Source: Verrucomicrobiia bacterium
GTDB lineage: Bacteria; Verrucomicrobiota; Verrucomicrobiia; Verrucomicrobiales; Akkermansiaceae
Assembly (NCBI GenBank): GCA_030431475.1
Contig: JAUIJD010000005.1
Location: 105,935 to 169,934 of the forward strand
DNA length: 64,000 bases
Direction: 5' to 3'
Shown here: one piece after another, positions 19,916 to 30,000 of the stretch
Layout: each line of letters opens with the position of its first letter
Numbering within the stretch: the stretch's first letter is position 1
The notes under the pieces: model-generated
Seen by the model: the letters and a program-made list of their open reading frames with translations, nothing else
The model's database searches: none
What the model was told of the DNA's origin: nothing
Program-made: the position numbers and the translations under genes

Positions 19916-21064
19916 ATGAAAAAAGAAATCCGCATCGGCCTCGTGGGCTACGGCTTCATGGGCCGCACCCACTCGAACGCCTACTCGCAGCTCGCCCACT
20001 TCTTCGACACCGATCACGTGCCGGTCCGCCAGGCGGTCTGCGGCCGCGACGAGGAGAAGGTGAAGGCCTTCGCCGAACAGTGGGGCTTCGCCTCGCATGA
20101 AACCGACTGGCGCGAGCTGGTGAAGCGCGACGACATCGACGCGATCGACATCTGCACCCCCAACGACTCCCACGCCGAGATCGCGCTCGAGTGCATCAAG
20201 CACGGCAAGATGATCCTGTGCGAGAAGCCGCTCGCGCTGAACGGCGAGCAGGGCGAGGCGATGGTCAAGGCGGTCGAGGAGAGCGGCCTGCCGAACCTCG
20301 TCTGGTACAACTACCGCTTCCTTCCGGCGGTGACGCTGGCGAAGAACATCGTCGATGCCGGTGAACTCGGCCGCGTGTTCCACTACCGGGCGAACTTCCT
20401 CCAGGACTGGACCATCGCCGAGGACCTGCCGCAGGGCGGGGCGGCGCTGTGGCGGCTCGATGCGGCGGCGGCGGGCTCCGGCGTGACCGGAGACCTGCTC
20501 GCCCACTGCATCGACACCGCCCGCTGGATCAACGGCGACATCGTTTCGGTCTCGGCGATGACCGAGACCTTCATCAAGGAGCGGGTCCACACCGAGACCG
20601 GTGAGAGGCACCCGGTGACCATCGACGACGCCTGCGCCTTTCTCGCGCGCTTCGAGAACGGCTCGCTGGCGATCTTCGAATCGACCCGCTACGCCCGCGG
20701 CCACAAGGCTCTCTACACCTTCGAGATCAACGGCGAGAACAAGTCGCTGGCCTGGGACCTGCACGACCTCAACCGTCTGTCGTACTTCGACCACGGGGTG
20801 CCCGGCGATCGCCGCGGCTGGAGCAGCATCCACGTGACCGACGGCGACCAGCCGTACTGCGGCAACTGGTGGGTGCCGGGGCTCGGGCTCGGCTACGAGC
20901 ACAGCTTCGTCCACGGCCTCTATGAGTTCATGAAGTCGCTCGACGAGCCGTCGGCCGAGAAGCGCTATCCGGACTTCCGCCACGCGCTCGGCACCCAGTA
21001 CGTCTGCGACGCAGTGCTCGATTCGGCGAAGAGCGGACAGTGGGTGGACGTGAAGAAGGCCTGA
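19916..21064 (+). CDS. Gfo/Idh/MocA family oxidoreductase
   Basis: 382 residues. The N-terminal Rossmann motif is [17 protein letters not shown], followed by the family's [18 protein letters not shown] and the signature [17 protein letters not shown] (E-K-P, with the catalytic Lys). The C-terminal beta-sheet domain includes [15 protein letters not shown], with the conserved D-x-x-x-H-x-x-D positions. It should oxidise or reduce a sugar or inositol-type substrate with NAD(P). It closes the sugar catabolism run, and a hairpin at 21094-21128 follows. Confidence 0.88.
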   Translation: MKKEIRIGLVGYGFMGRTHSNAYSQLAHFFDTDHVPVRQAVCGRDEEKVKAFAEQWGFASHETDWRELVKRDDIDAIDICTPNDSHAEIALECIKHGKMILCEKPLALNGEQGEAMVKAVEESGLPNLVWYNYRFLPAVTLAKNIVDAGELGRVFHYRANFLQDWTIAEDLPQGGAALWRLDAAAAGSGVTGDLLAHCIDTARWINGDIVSVSAMTETFIKERVHTETGERHPVTIDDACAFLARFENGSLAIFESTRYARGHKALYTFEINGENKSLAWDLHDLNRLSYFDHGVPGDRRGWSSIHVTDGDQPYCGNWWVPGLGLGYEHSFVHGLYEFMKSLDEPSAEKRYPDFRHALGTQYVCDAVLDSAKSGQWVDVKKA

Positions 21065-21093
21065 TCCTCCCGGCCGTCCATCGGCATTTCAGG

Positions 21094-21128
21094 AAAAGCC
21101 TCCGCCGCATGCCCGGCGGGGGCTTTTT
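21094..21128 (+). terminator. bidirectional terminator
   Basis: AAAAGCCTCCGCCG paired with CGGCGGGGGCTTTTT around a short CATGCC loop. A tracts on the left and T tracts on the right mean it can stop transcripts from both sides. It lies between the convergent dehydrogenase and the gene ending at 21129. Confidence 0.85.
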
Positions 21129-21812
21129 CTATTCTCCGGCCTCCTCGGCCTCGAGCGCGAAGGTCGCGCGTTCCTGAGGCACGGCCTTGATCTCGATCGG
21201 ACCCAGGCGGGGGTCGGTTCCGGGGACGATGAAGCACAGCGTGCGGACGTCCGGGTCGTGTTCCCACACCGCCGAGTAGAGGGGGCGCTTGAGCGACTCG
21301 AGGGCGGCGATCATCGCGCCGATGCCCCGGGTTTCCCCGGTGAGGCGGAGGTCGGTCGGCTTCCAACCGGACGGCAGGCGGACCGACTTGTTCTCCAGGC
21401 GCAGTGCCAGCGGTTTGGGCGTGGCGTTCAGGAAGCGGTAGGTGCCCCAGCGGAAGCCCTGCGGGTCGTCGTTGAGGGCGACGATCCGCAGGCCGGTGGG
21501 GTGGTCTTCGTCGGGCATCACCAGCAGCAGGGGGTGATCCAGGTTGGCTGCCGACGGGCACTCGCGCTGCGCGGGCGTGCCTTCGTCGGAGGTGCGGTCG
21601 AGGGCCCGGAGCATCAACGGCCCCTCGCCTCCGAGCTTCAGGGGTTCGCTGCGCTTCGAGGGATGGAGGCCCTCGAGTTCGACCACCTCCTTGCCGCGAA
21701 CCAGCGCCAGCTTGCGGGCGGCGACGGCATCGTCCCAGGCGAGGACCCGCGGCGGTGCGGCGGAGAGGGGCGTGAGAATGCAGAGAAGGATGAGGAGCAC
21801 GCGAGCCGGCAT
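21129..21812 (-). CDS. small secreted protein following the Verru_Chthon A-like gene
   Basis: 227 residues. A signal peptide (MPARVLLILLCILTPLSA) is followed by a beta-rich exported domain without recognised motifs (VLAWDDAVAARKLALVRGKEVV, then FRWGTYRFLNATPKPLALRL). It starts 3 bp after the stop of the giant pre-pilin-like gene, so it is in the same operon and may act with it at the envelope. No function is known to me. It ends at the shared terminator at 21094-21128. Confidence 0.65.
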   Translation of the reverse strand: MPARVLLILLCILTPLSAAPPRVLAWDDAVAARKLALVRGKEVVELEGLHPSKRSEPLKLGGEGPLMLRALDRTSDEGTPAQRECPSAANLDHPLLLVMPDEDHPTGLRIVALNDDPQGFRWGTYRFLNATPKPLALRLENKSVRLPSGWKPTDLRLTGETRGIGAMIAALESLKRPLYSAVWEHDPDVRTLCFIVPGTDPRLGPIEIKAVPQERATFALEAEEAGE

Positions 21813-21815
21813 GGA

Positions 21816-24800
21816 TCAGGGAAGCACTCGGTGGGAGACGATCTGGAATCGGCGGCCGAAGCGCTGGTTGGCTTTGGAGGTGAGTTGGTCGATGGGGGTT
21901 TCCGGCGAGTCGGACGGATCGATGAACTCGGGAACCCGCTGGACCACGGCCTCGAGCCGGACCTGCGCCAGCAGCTCTCCGTCCGGGTCCCGCGCCTCGC
22001 CGAGCGAGCGGATCACGAAGGTGTCCGAGCGGCTGGTGAGGCAGGGGGCGAGCGATGTCAGCACGTCGGCCTGGGTCAGCCAGCCGGGGAGGTTGGTTCC
22101 GGTGTCCGGGTTGCCGATGTTCTCCGGGTTGGGGTAGGGCCTCGGATTGAAGCGGGTCTGGGAGGCGAGGTCGTTGATGTCGGTGCGGTCGATGGCTGCC
22201 TGGAGGGCGCCGCTCCGTCCGGTGGTACGGTTGCGGGTCACCTGCCGGTTGACGAACTCACCGAGCGAAAGGAACGGGCCGCGTTCCTTGATCTCCGTGA
22301 CGAGGGCCTCGGCCAGCGCTTCGATCTGCTCGTCGCTCAGGCTGCGGAAGCCGGTCCACGGGTCGTTCTCGGTCATCTCGACCGGAGCCTCGCTGAGGAT
22401 GTGTCGGAAACGCGACTGCAGCGTGGCGTCCGGATCGTCGCCGGCGCCGCGCAGGCTCGCGAGCATCGCCTTCCAGGCTTCGACCCGCGTCGAGTTCACG
22501 TTGAACCCGCCGTCGAGCATCAGGTGGGACGCCAGCCGCACGCAGCGGGCCGGGTCGTCGAGGCGGTCGTTGATTTCCCCGGCATCCATGCCGCCGGTGT
22601 GGGGGATGAGGCGCGGGTTTCGAAGCGGATGCTTGCCGGGGTCCTCGAAGAAGTCGGCGAGGACCTCGTCCACCTCCCGGGTCACGGCGACCTGGTCGTT
22701 CTCCCAGATGTCCTCGCGGCCGGTGCCGGCCTGGGGGGAGCCGGTGACCGGCGTCGCGCCGGAAAAGTAGAACCCGTCGAAGAGCGCCTCGTTGGCAAGG
22801 TAGGAGCTGTCGTACACCGCCAGGCCGTCCGGGGAGATGGTCTGGTTGGTGGAGGTCCGGCGCTCGAGGGACGACGCGGTGGTGGCGGCGAGGTAGGCCG
22901 AGGCGTTCGAGTTGCCGATCTGGTTCGCGGTGGAGAAGGCGGTGGTGGCGACGTCGCAGTGCTGGAGTGCGCCCAGCGACAGGAGCGGGCTGCGGGGCAC
23001 CTCGAAGAAGGGGAGGTGGGAGAAGCCGGTGGCGGCACTGTGGGACGGACCGTAGAAGGCCCGGGTGCCTTCGAAGGTCGTCTCCATGGCGAGCCGCGCC
23101 AGCGAGGTGCCGCCCTGGAAGAGCGTTTCATAGTGGGGGCCGGTCTGGAAATCGGCCCCGCTCAGGTAGGGGTTCACCATGCCCTGCCGGGGGTTGGTGG
23201 TGAACATCAGGTCGCAGATCGGCAGCGAACCGCTGCGGGCGACCCGGTGGTAGGTCAGCAGGCTGCCGACGAGCTTGGGGTTCTCGCGGATCGTCTCGTA
23301 GCGGAAGGACGGATAGCTGAAGCTGTCGTCGCTCGTGCCGTGGGCGGTGCCCGAGTGGATCTGGGCGTGCAGATAGAGGTTGGGTTCCTCGCGTAGGGAG
23401 GGAAGTCCGCCGGCGGCGGGGCGGTCCTCGGCCATCAACTCCCCCCGGGGGTTCTTGATGTGGTAGGCATCCGCCATGTTGACGATGTAGTAGTAGCTGC
23501 CGCGGTCGAAGTGGACCGTGTTGGCGTTGATCTGGTCGCCGTTTTGCAGCCGGTAGTTGAAGTTGTTCGTGCCGTCGATCGACTTGGTCATGTTGAGCAC
23601 GATCCCCGCCTTGAGGGAATTGGTCAGGTCCGATGGCCCTTCGGCCGGCCTCATCCGCCAGGTGCGCTGGAGCGGCGTTCCATGGATATCGAGATCCCGT
23701 CGGTCGGTCTCGGCGAGGGTGAACACCCGGACCTCGCCGGGCTCGAGGCGCAGCGGCGCGAGGGCCCGCCCTCCGCGCGGCGCGGGTTCGCCGTTCTTGG
23801 TGAGGTGGAGGTAGAAGTATGGCCGGGCGGAGCGGCCGTGCCCCTGGTAGCCCTCACCGACGAAGCGCGAGAGCGAGCTCCCCCAGGTCATCGGGCTTCC
23901 ACTCCGGGGGCGGACGTTCCAGTTCCAGAAAACCGCGAAATCGATCCAAGGATACACGACCACGCCTTCGGTCTCGAGCGCGACGTTGTGGGGGTTCCAG
24001 AGGGTGATGACCGGCGTCAGCAGGATGCCCAGCGTGCCGTCCGCCTTGGCGACGATGCTGAAGAAGAGATTCATCCGGTCGAGCACCGGCGCGAGCGAGG
24101 GGTGCGAGTCGTTCGCCGAACGGGAGCGACCCCGGGTCGAGGTGGCGACGTGCGAGTAGGGCCTCTCAAAGGCGGCCACTTCCCCGCGGTCCGATTGATA
24201 GAGGTGCCGGTAGGTCCGGTAGTGGGCTCGCAGGGTGTCGAAGGTCGGCACCCCGTTGACCTGGAACCTGTGGTTCACCGACGCCGGGGGAAAGTCCATG
24301 AACACGCTGGCCTCGGCGCTGTTGGTGAGAGGGTTCCACAGCGGGCGCTGGCCCCTGTAGGCCGAGACGTCGCCGTTCTGGAAGGGATTGGAGACCGCCG
24401 CTTCGTCTTCCCCCCACGAGTCGGCGGCGAAGTCCGCGTCGTCCAGCTCGAACCCGGTCGTGAGATCCACCTTCAGTCCACCGTCCACCGGGTTGCTCAG
24501 AACGCTCCGGGCATGGGCGGTGAAATCCGCTCCCGAGCGACCGACGGCTTCGGCGGAGATGCCGTAGGCTTCGTCGAGGGCGGCCTGCGACAGGTTGGTG
24601 ACCCGGGCGGCACGCCGGGGCCAGTCGCCCTCCGGATGCTGCCACGTGCCGGAGAGGGAAAGGTGGGGGCGGGAGGGCGCCTGGAGGCGGTCGTCCGGGT
24701 CCGGCCGGGTCTCGTCGTCCGGGCCGAGGTTGATCCGTGCCTTGGTGTTTTCCTGGGCCACGGCCCAGGCGACGCGGCCGAGGCCGCCCTCGTGATCGAC

Positions 24801-25322
24801 GACAATCCGCTCGGCCTCGAGATCGAAGCCGGCATCGTCCCGGGTGAAGAGCGGTGCCGGTTCGGCAGGGGGGCTCTCGTGCCACGCCAGTTGACGGCTG
24901 GCCTCGGCGTCGGCACTGGAAACGAGCCAGCCGCGGAAGCCCTCCTGGCCCTTGGGCGTGGTGTAATCGATGCCGCTTCTGCCGGCCTTGCCTCCGACTT
25001 CCCCGAGGCGGGGCGACCACCCATCCCAGACTCCGACCGCCGCCGGGCGCTGGGTCGTGCTGAAAATCGAGGCATCCGCCGTGGCACGCCGGTCGTCACC
25101 GAGATCCGACTGAAGCTGGGCCAGCGCCAGCGTCAGGCCGAGCCGCGCGTTGGCCATGGCGGTGGCGCGTGCCTCCGCCCGTCCGGACGAGCGCAGGGAA
25201 ATCGTCGAAAGCGAGAGCAATCCCAGAGCCAGGAGGCTCAGCAGGACCATCATCGACACCGTCACGACCAGCGCGAAGCCCCTGGGTCGGGCGTGGCGTC
25301 GAGGCGTGCTTCGTGCATCCAT
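21816..25322 (-). CDS. Verru_Chthon cassette protein A-like giant pre-pilin protein
   Basis: About 1168 residues. The N-terminus has a short basic leader with RPRGFALVVTVSMMVLLSLL, a pilin-like class III signal region, then the hallmark MANARLGLTLALAQLQSDLGDDRRATADA, which matches the Verru_Chthon cassette protein A family as I know it. The remainder is a long exported region with W- and N-rich repeats and no catalytic motif I recognise. Such proteins are typical of Verrucomicrobia and normally sit with B, C and D pilin-like partners; here only a small secreted gene follows. The ATG at 25322 is preferred over the GTG at 25367 because GAGAAG lies upstream at ribosome-site distance. Confidence 0.85.
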   Translation of the reverse strand: MDARSTPRRHARPRGFALVVTVSMMVLLSLLALGLLSLSTISLRSSGRAEARATAMANARLGLTLALAQLQSDLGDDRRATADASIFSTTQRPAAVGVWDGWSPRLGEVGGKAGRSGIDYTTPKGQEGFRGWLVSSADAEASRQLAWHESPPAEPAPLFTRDDAGFDLEAERIVVDHEGGLGRVAWAVAQENTKARINLGPDDETRPDPDDRLQAPSRPHLSLSGTWQHPEGDWPRRAARVTNLSQAALDEAYGISAEAVGRSGADFTAHARSVLSNPVDGGLKVDLTTGFELDDADFAADSWGEDEAAVSNPFQNGDVSAYRGQRPLWNPLTNSAEASVFMDFPPASVNHRFQVNGVPTFDTLRAHYRTYRHLYQSDRGEVAAFERPYSHVATSTRGRSRSANDSHPSLAPVLDRMNLFFSIVAKADGTLGILLTPVITLWNPHNVALETEGVVVYPWIDFAVFWNWNVRPRSGSPMTWGSSLSRFVGEGYQGHGRSARPYFYLHLTKNGEPAPRGGRALAPLRLEPGEVRVFTLAETDRRDLDIHGTPLQRTWRMRPAEGPSDLTNSLKAGIVLNMTKSIDGTNNFNYRLQNGDQINANTVHFDRGSYYYIVNMADAYHIKNPRGELMAEDRPAAGGLPSLREEPNLYLHAQIHSGTAHGTSDDSFSYPSFRYETIRENPKLVGSLLTYHRVARSGSLPICDLMFTTNPRQGMVNPYLSGADFQTGPHYETLFQGGTSLARLAMETTFEGTRAFYGPSHSAATGFSHLPFFEVPRSPLLSLGALQHCDVATTAFSTANQIGNSNASAYLAATTASSLERRTSTNQTISPDGLAVYDSSYLANEALFDGFYFSGATPVTGSPQAGTGREDIWENDQVAVTREVDEVLADFFEDPGKHPLRNPRLIPHTGGMDAGEINDRLDDPARCVRLASHLMLDGGFNVNSTRVEAWKAMLASLRGAGDDPDATLQSRFRHILSEAPVEMTENDPWTGFRSLSDEQIEALAEALVTEIKERGPFLSLGEFVNRQVTRNRTTGRSGALQAAIDRTDINDLASQTRFNPRPYPNPENIGNPDTGTNLPGWLTQADVLTSLAPCLTSRSDTFVIRSLGEARDPDGELLAQVRLEAVVQRVPEFIDPSDSPETPIDQLTSKANQRFGRRFQIVSHRVLP

Positions 25323-25384
25323 AATGAATATACTTCTCAATTGGTTGGCAGGTTTATTCCGGAACACAATGAAATCCTGACATC

Positions 25385-25494
25385 ACCCCCCCGAACGGGG
25401 TAGTGGAGCCGGAGTCCTCCATGCCGGCGGACTCCCCGGGGGGTAGCCTTGGCGGCTGACGGTTTCCCGCTTTGCCTGACGGGGAATTCCCGTC
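25385..25494 (+). promoter_or_regulatory. structured leader upstream of metY
   Basis: An outer helix ACCCCCC (25385-25391) with GGGGGGT (25438-25444) encloses an inner helix GGAGTCC (25411-25417) with GGACTCC (25429-25435). A second hairpin, GACGGG/CCCGTC (25478-25494), follows 16 bp before the start codon. The upstream gene is divergent, so this is not its terminator. Leaders of sulfur-amino-acid genes are often SAM riboswitches, but I could not match it to a known SAM class. Confidence 0.4.
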
Positions 25495-25509
25495 TTGGAT
25501 GGGCACCTC

Positions 25510-26793
25510 ATGAAACTCGAAACCCTCTGCCTCCACGGCGGCTACACGCCGGACCCGACCACGCACTCGTGTGCCACCCCGGTGTATCGCACCGCCTCGT
25601 ACGTCTTCGACAACACCGAGCACGCCGCGAACCTGTTCGCCCTCAAGGAGCTCGGGAACATCTACACCCGCCTGATGAACCCGACCACCGACGTGCTCGA
25701 GAAGCGCGTCTGCCTGCTCGAGGGCGCTCCGGAGATGGGCGGCCTCGGCCACGCCTCGGGAACGGCGGCGGTCTTCAACGCGATCATCAACCTCGCCCAG
25801 GCCGGCGACAACATCGTCTCCGCCCGCAACCTTTACGGAGGCACCTACACCCAGTTCAACGACATCCTGCCGAAGCTCGGCATCGAGGTCCGGTTGATCG
25901 ATTCGACCGACCCCGAGAACTTTGCCAGGGCCATCGACGGCAAGACCCGCGCGTTGTTCTGCGAGACGGTCTCGAACCCGGCGCTGGAAGTGTCCGACCT
26001 CGATGCGATCGGCGACATCGCGAAGGCCCACGGGGTTCCGCTGGTCGTCGATTCGACCTTTTCCACGCCCTACCTGACGCGTCCGCTCGACCACGGGGCC
26101 GACGTGGTCGTTCACTCGCTGACCAAGTGGTTCGGCGGTCACGGCGCGGGGATCGGCGGCATCGTCGTCGACTCCGGGCGCTTCGACTGGAAGGCCGGCC
26201 AGCATCCGCTCTTCGACGAGGCCGACAGCTCGTATCACGGCCTCCGCTGGGGCCACGACCTGCCCGAACCGCTGGCGCCGCTCGCCTACATCCTGCGCAT
26301 GCGCACCGTGCCGCTGCGCAACCTCGGTGCCTGCATCTCACCCGACAACTCGTGGTTCCTGATGCAGGGGATCGAGACCCTCGCACTGCGGATGGAGCGA
26401 CACTGCCAGAACGCGCTGGACGTGGCGAAGCACCTGAAGGAGCACCCGAAGGTCGAGTGGGTCCGTTTCCCGGGACTCGAGGATGATCCCGAGTACGAGC
26501 GCAACGTGAAGTACCTGAAGGGCAAGGGCGGCTCGATGGTCGTCTTCGGCATCCAGGGCGGCGCCGAGGCGGGCGCGAAGTTCATCGACTCGCTGAAGAT
26601 GGTCTCGCACCTCGCCAATGTCGGCGACGCCAAGTCGCTCGCCATTCACCCGGCGACCACGACCCATAGCCAACTCAACGAGGAGCAGCAGCGCGCCGGC
26701 GGCATCAGCCCCGAACTGGTGCGCCTGTCGATCGGCATCGAGCACCTCGACGACATCCTCGAGGACCTCGACCAGGCGCTGGCCGGGGCGTAG
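25510..26793 (+). CDS. metY: O-acetylhomoserine sulfhydrylase/aminocarboxypropyltransferase
   Basis: 427 residues, the usual size of MetY. PLP-dependent Cys/Met metabolism fold: ETLCLHGGYTPDPTTHSCATP start, YTRLMNPTTDVLEKR, GHASGTAAVFNAI, NLYGGTYTQF, the ESNP-like CETVSNPALE, and the PLP lysine K206 in HSLTKWFGGHG. ISPELVRLSIGIEHLDDI is the family end. It makes homocysteine (or methionine directly) from O-acetylhomoserine and sulfide or methanethiol in the cytoplasm. The ATG at 25510 is the only good start. It stands alone behind the structured leader at 25385-25494. Confidence 0.92.
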   Translation: MKLETLCLHGGYTPDPTTHSCATPVYRTASYVFDNTEHAANLFALKELGNIYTRLMNPTTDVLEKRVCLLEGAPEMGGLGHASGTAAVFNAIINLAQAGDNIVSARNLYGGTYTQFNDILPKLGIEVRLIDSTDPENFARAIDGKTRALFCETVSNPALEVSDLDAIGDIAKAHGVPLVVDSTFSTPYLTRPLDHGADVVVHSLTKWFGGHGAGIGGIVVDSGRFDWKAGQHPLFDEADSSYHGLRWGHDLPEPLAPLAYILRMRTVPLRNLGACISPDNSWFLMQGIETLALRMERHCQNALDVAKHLKEHPKVEWVRFPGLEDDPEYERNVKYLKGKGGSMVVFGIQGGAEAGAKFIDSLKMVSHLANVGDAKSLAIHPATTTHSQLNEEQQRAGGISPELVRLSIGIEHLDDILEDLDQALAGA

Positions 26794-26823
26794 GGGCGCG
26801 AATCGTTCGCGAGAAACGTTGGC

Positions 26824-26850
26824 GGATCGCGAACCGGAAACTCGCGATCC
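26824..26850 (+). terminator. hairpin after metY
   Basis: GGATCGCGA, a 9-nt loop, then TCGCGATCC, a perfect 9-bp stem 31 bp after the metY stop. The T run comes only about 14 bp later, within a second small ATCGCA/TGCGAT hairpin. Termination is likely but the form is not classic. Confidence 0.5.
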
Positions 26851-27039
26851 CGTCAATATCGCATCTTTTTTGCGATTAGGTCTCGATCGGTCTTGATTCG
26901 AGACGCGCGAGTGCTGTCATCTTATCGGATGGCTCCGTCACATCCCGGCAGGGGAGACGCAGCTTGAAAGACAGGGCGCCGCTCCGGTGTCGGCATGCTT
27001 CGGACCATCCGTCCGAACCCCGCATGGAGGGCCCCTGTC

Positions 27040-30000
27040 ATGAAGATTCACGCTTTGCTTCGAACCGGAGCGGCCTTGATTTCGCTCCTCGCGCCGGCGG
27101 CCGTCGCCGCCACCTGGACGGTGGTCGACACCGTCGATGACCTGCCTCCCGCGACACCGACGATCGGTAGCCTGCGGTGGGCGATCCAGAACGCCAACAC
27201 GGACAACAATCCACCGGTCACGATCGACTTCGCCGTGCCGCCGCCGCTCCTCACGCCTCCCGTCGCGGGCGGCGTGGTGGTGATCCGTCCTCAGTCGCCG
27301 CTGCCGATCATCCAGAACACCTGGGGCCACGGGATCATGATCAACGGCTACAGCCAGCCGGGGGCGAGTGTCACCGCGTTCAACCCGTCGTCGATCGTCG
27401 TAAGGGTGGAGCTTGATGGCAGCCTGCTGCCGCCCGCCGGTTCGGCCCCGCCTTATCTCCACGGCCTGCACATCAGGTCGTCGGGCAACACAGTGCAGGG
27501 GCTGTGCGTCCACAGCTTTCCGCACGACGGGATTTCGATCCAGGGCATCCCGGCAAACACCTACGGCCATCCGGGATCGAACGCGAACCTGATCCAGTGG
27601 AATCTGGTCGGGACCGATATCAACGGCCTGGTGCCGATGCCCAACGGCCACGACGGCTCGTGGCCGGGTGGCGGCGGCTTGTGGGGGGGGATCTACATCA
27701 AGGTGCTCCCCGGGGCTCCCGGTCTGGCGAACGACAACACCGTGCTGGAGAACGTCTCGAGCGGCAACGCCGTCGAGGGGATCGGGATCGCCAACTGCCC
27801 GGACGAGGGCAGCGAGGTGAAACGCAACCACGTCGAGCGCAACTACGTGGGCATCGACATCACCGGGACCGGCCCGATGGGCAACGGCCACACCGGCGTC
27901 TACATCGGCGAGGGGGCCCAGGACAACACGGTCGAGCAGAACTGGATCGGGGCCAACGGCTTCGAGGGTGTGTCCATCGTAGGCCTGACCAGTCCGGAGA
28001 TCTACAGCGACGGCAACGACGTGATGCGCAACCGGATCGGTCTCGACCTCGCGATGAACCCGATGCCGAACGTGTTGCACGGCGTGGCGATCGGCTCGTA
28101 TGGCGATCCGTCGGTGAGCCACAGCTACGTCGGAGGGCATGCGCGCAACAACGAGGTCAGCGACAACGACATCGCCTACAACAGCATGACCGGGGTGGTG
28201 GTGCAGGAAGGTGCCGGCCAGTCCGGCAATGCCGACGGGAACACGATCACCGAGAACCGGATCCACCACAACGGCTACGTCGACCCCGGCTACCTCGGGA
28301 TTGATCTTTTCTTCGAGCCGGGCGTGACCGGCAACGACGGCGGCGACCTCGATGCCGGGCCCAATGCCCAGCTCAATTTCCCGGTGATCGGGTCGGCCAT
28401 CCACGCCGCAGGCTCGACCCTCGTGTCGGGCTCCGTCGACGTGCCCGCGTTTCCGGTGACGCTCGAGTTCTTCCGTGCGGTGCCGGACGCGACCGGGACC
28501 AACCACGGCCAGGGCGCGGCCTATCTGGGCTCGCTCAACGTCAACACCCCGACCTGGAGCACAAGCCTGTCCGGAGCGCTTCCCGGGCAGCTCCTCACGG
28601 CGACGACGACGGACAGCTTCGGCAACACCTCGGAGTTCTCGCTGAATGCTCCGGTCACCCAGGACGGGCAGGGCGACCACGACTTCGGGGATGCCCCGGA
28701 CCAACCCTACCCGACCCTGCTTGCGAGCAACGGTGCCTACCACCAGATCGTTCCCGGCATGTATCTCGGAAGTTCGGTGGATGCCGAGTCCGACGGTCAG
28801 CCGGATGCGACGGCCACCGGGGATGACCTCGACGGCAACGACGACGAGGACGGCGTGGCGTTTCCGACGCCGCTCGTCCCCGGGCAGTCGGCACAGATCG
28901 ACATCACCGCCTCGATGGCGGGCCGCATCGACGCCTGGATCGACTACGACCAGGGCGGCTCATGGGGAGTGGCCGAGCAGATCCTGACGAGTGCCATGCA
29001 TTCGGGCGGCGGGACCCAGTCCTACCCGTTCACGGTGCCGTCCGGCGCCTCGATCGGCACGACCTTCGTCCGTGTGCGTTACAGCTCGGGCGGCGGGCTG
29101 CTGCCAAATCTCGGCGCGGCCCCGGACGGAGAGGTCGAGGACCTGCAGGTCACGATCCAGAATGATGCCGGCGAGCAGGTCGATTGGGGCGATGCGCCCG
29201 ATCCGGCGTATCCGACCCTCGCGGTCAATTCCGGGCCGAGCCACCTGATCCAACCGGGCGTGTTCCTCGGCGCCAAGATTGATTCCGAAGCGGACGGTCA
29301 ACCGGATGCGACGGCGACCGGCGACGACCTGCTCGACGGGTCCGACGACGAGGACGGCGTGACGTTCGCCGGTCCCTTCCATCCGGGGCAGGTGACGGTT
29401 TGCCAGGTCACCGCTTCGGTGGCCGGCTACGTCGATGCCTGGTTCGACTTCGATGCCGACGGCGTCTTCGGCAGCATCGCCAGCGAACTGGTCTACTCGG
29501 GTCCGGTGAATGCCGGCGTGAACAACCTCCCGGTGTCGGTCCCGGCGAGCGCGGTGCTCGGCACGACCTTTTCGCGCTTCCGCTTCAATACCCAGGCGGC
29601 GGGGCTTCCACCCACCGGCCAGGCGGGGGACGGCGAGGTCGAGGACTACGAGGCGGAGCTCACCGAGGAGGAGCCCGACGACTTCGACTGGGGCGACGCT
29701 CCCGATCCGACCTACCCGACACTCTCCGCGAGCGGCGGGGCGAGCCACGGGGTTTCCGGGATCTATCTCGGGCATGCCATCGACTACGAATACGACGGCC
29801 AACCGAGCCCCAACGCCGACGGCGACGACCTTGCGGGCGTGCCTGACGACGAGGATGGCGTGGCCTTTCCCACTGCGTTCGTCAGCGGCGTGCCGACGAC
29901 CCTCCAGGTCACCACGAGCGGGCCGGGATTCCTCCAGGGTTGGATCGACTGGAACGCCGATGGCGACTGGCTGGACGGCTCCGAGCAGGTCGCCACGGAC

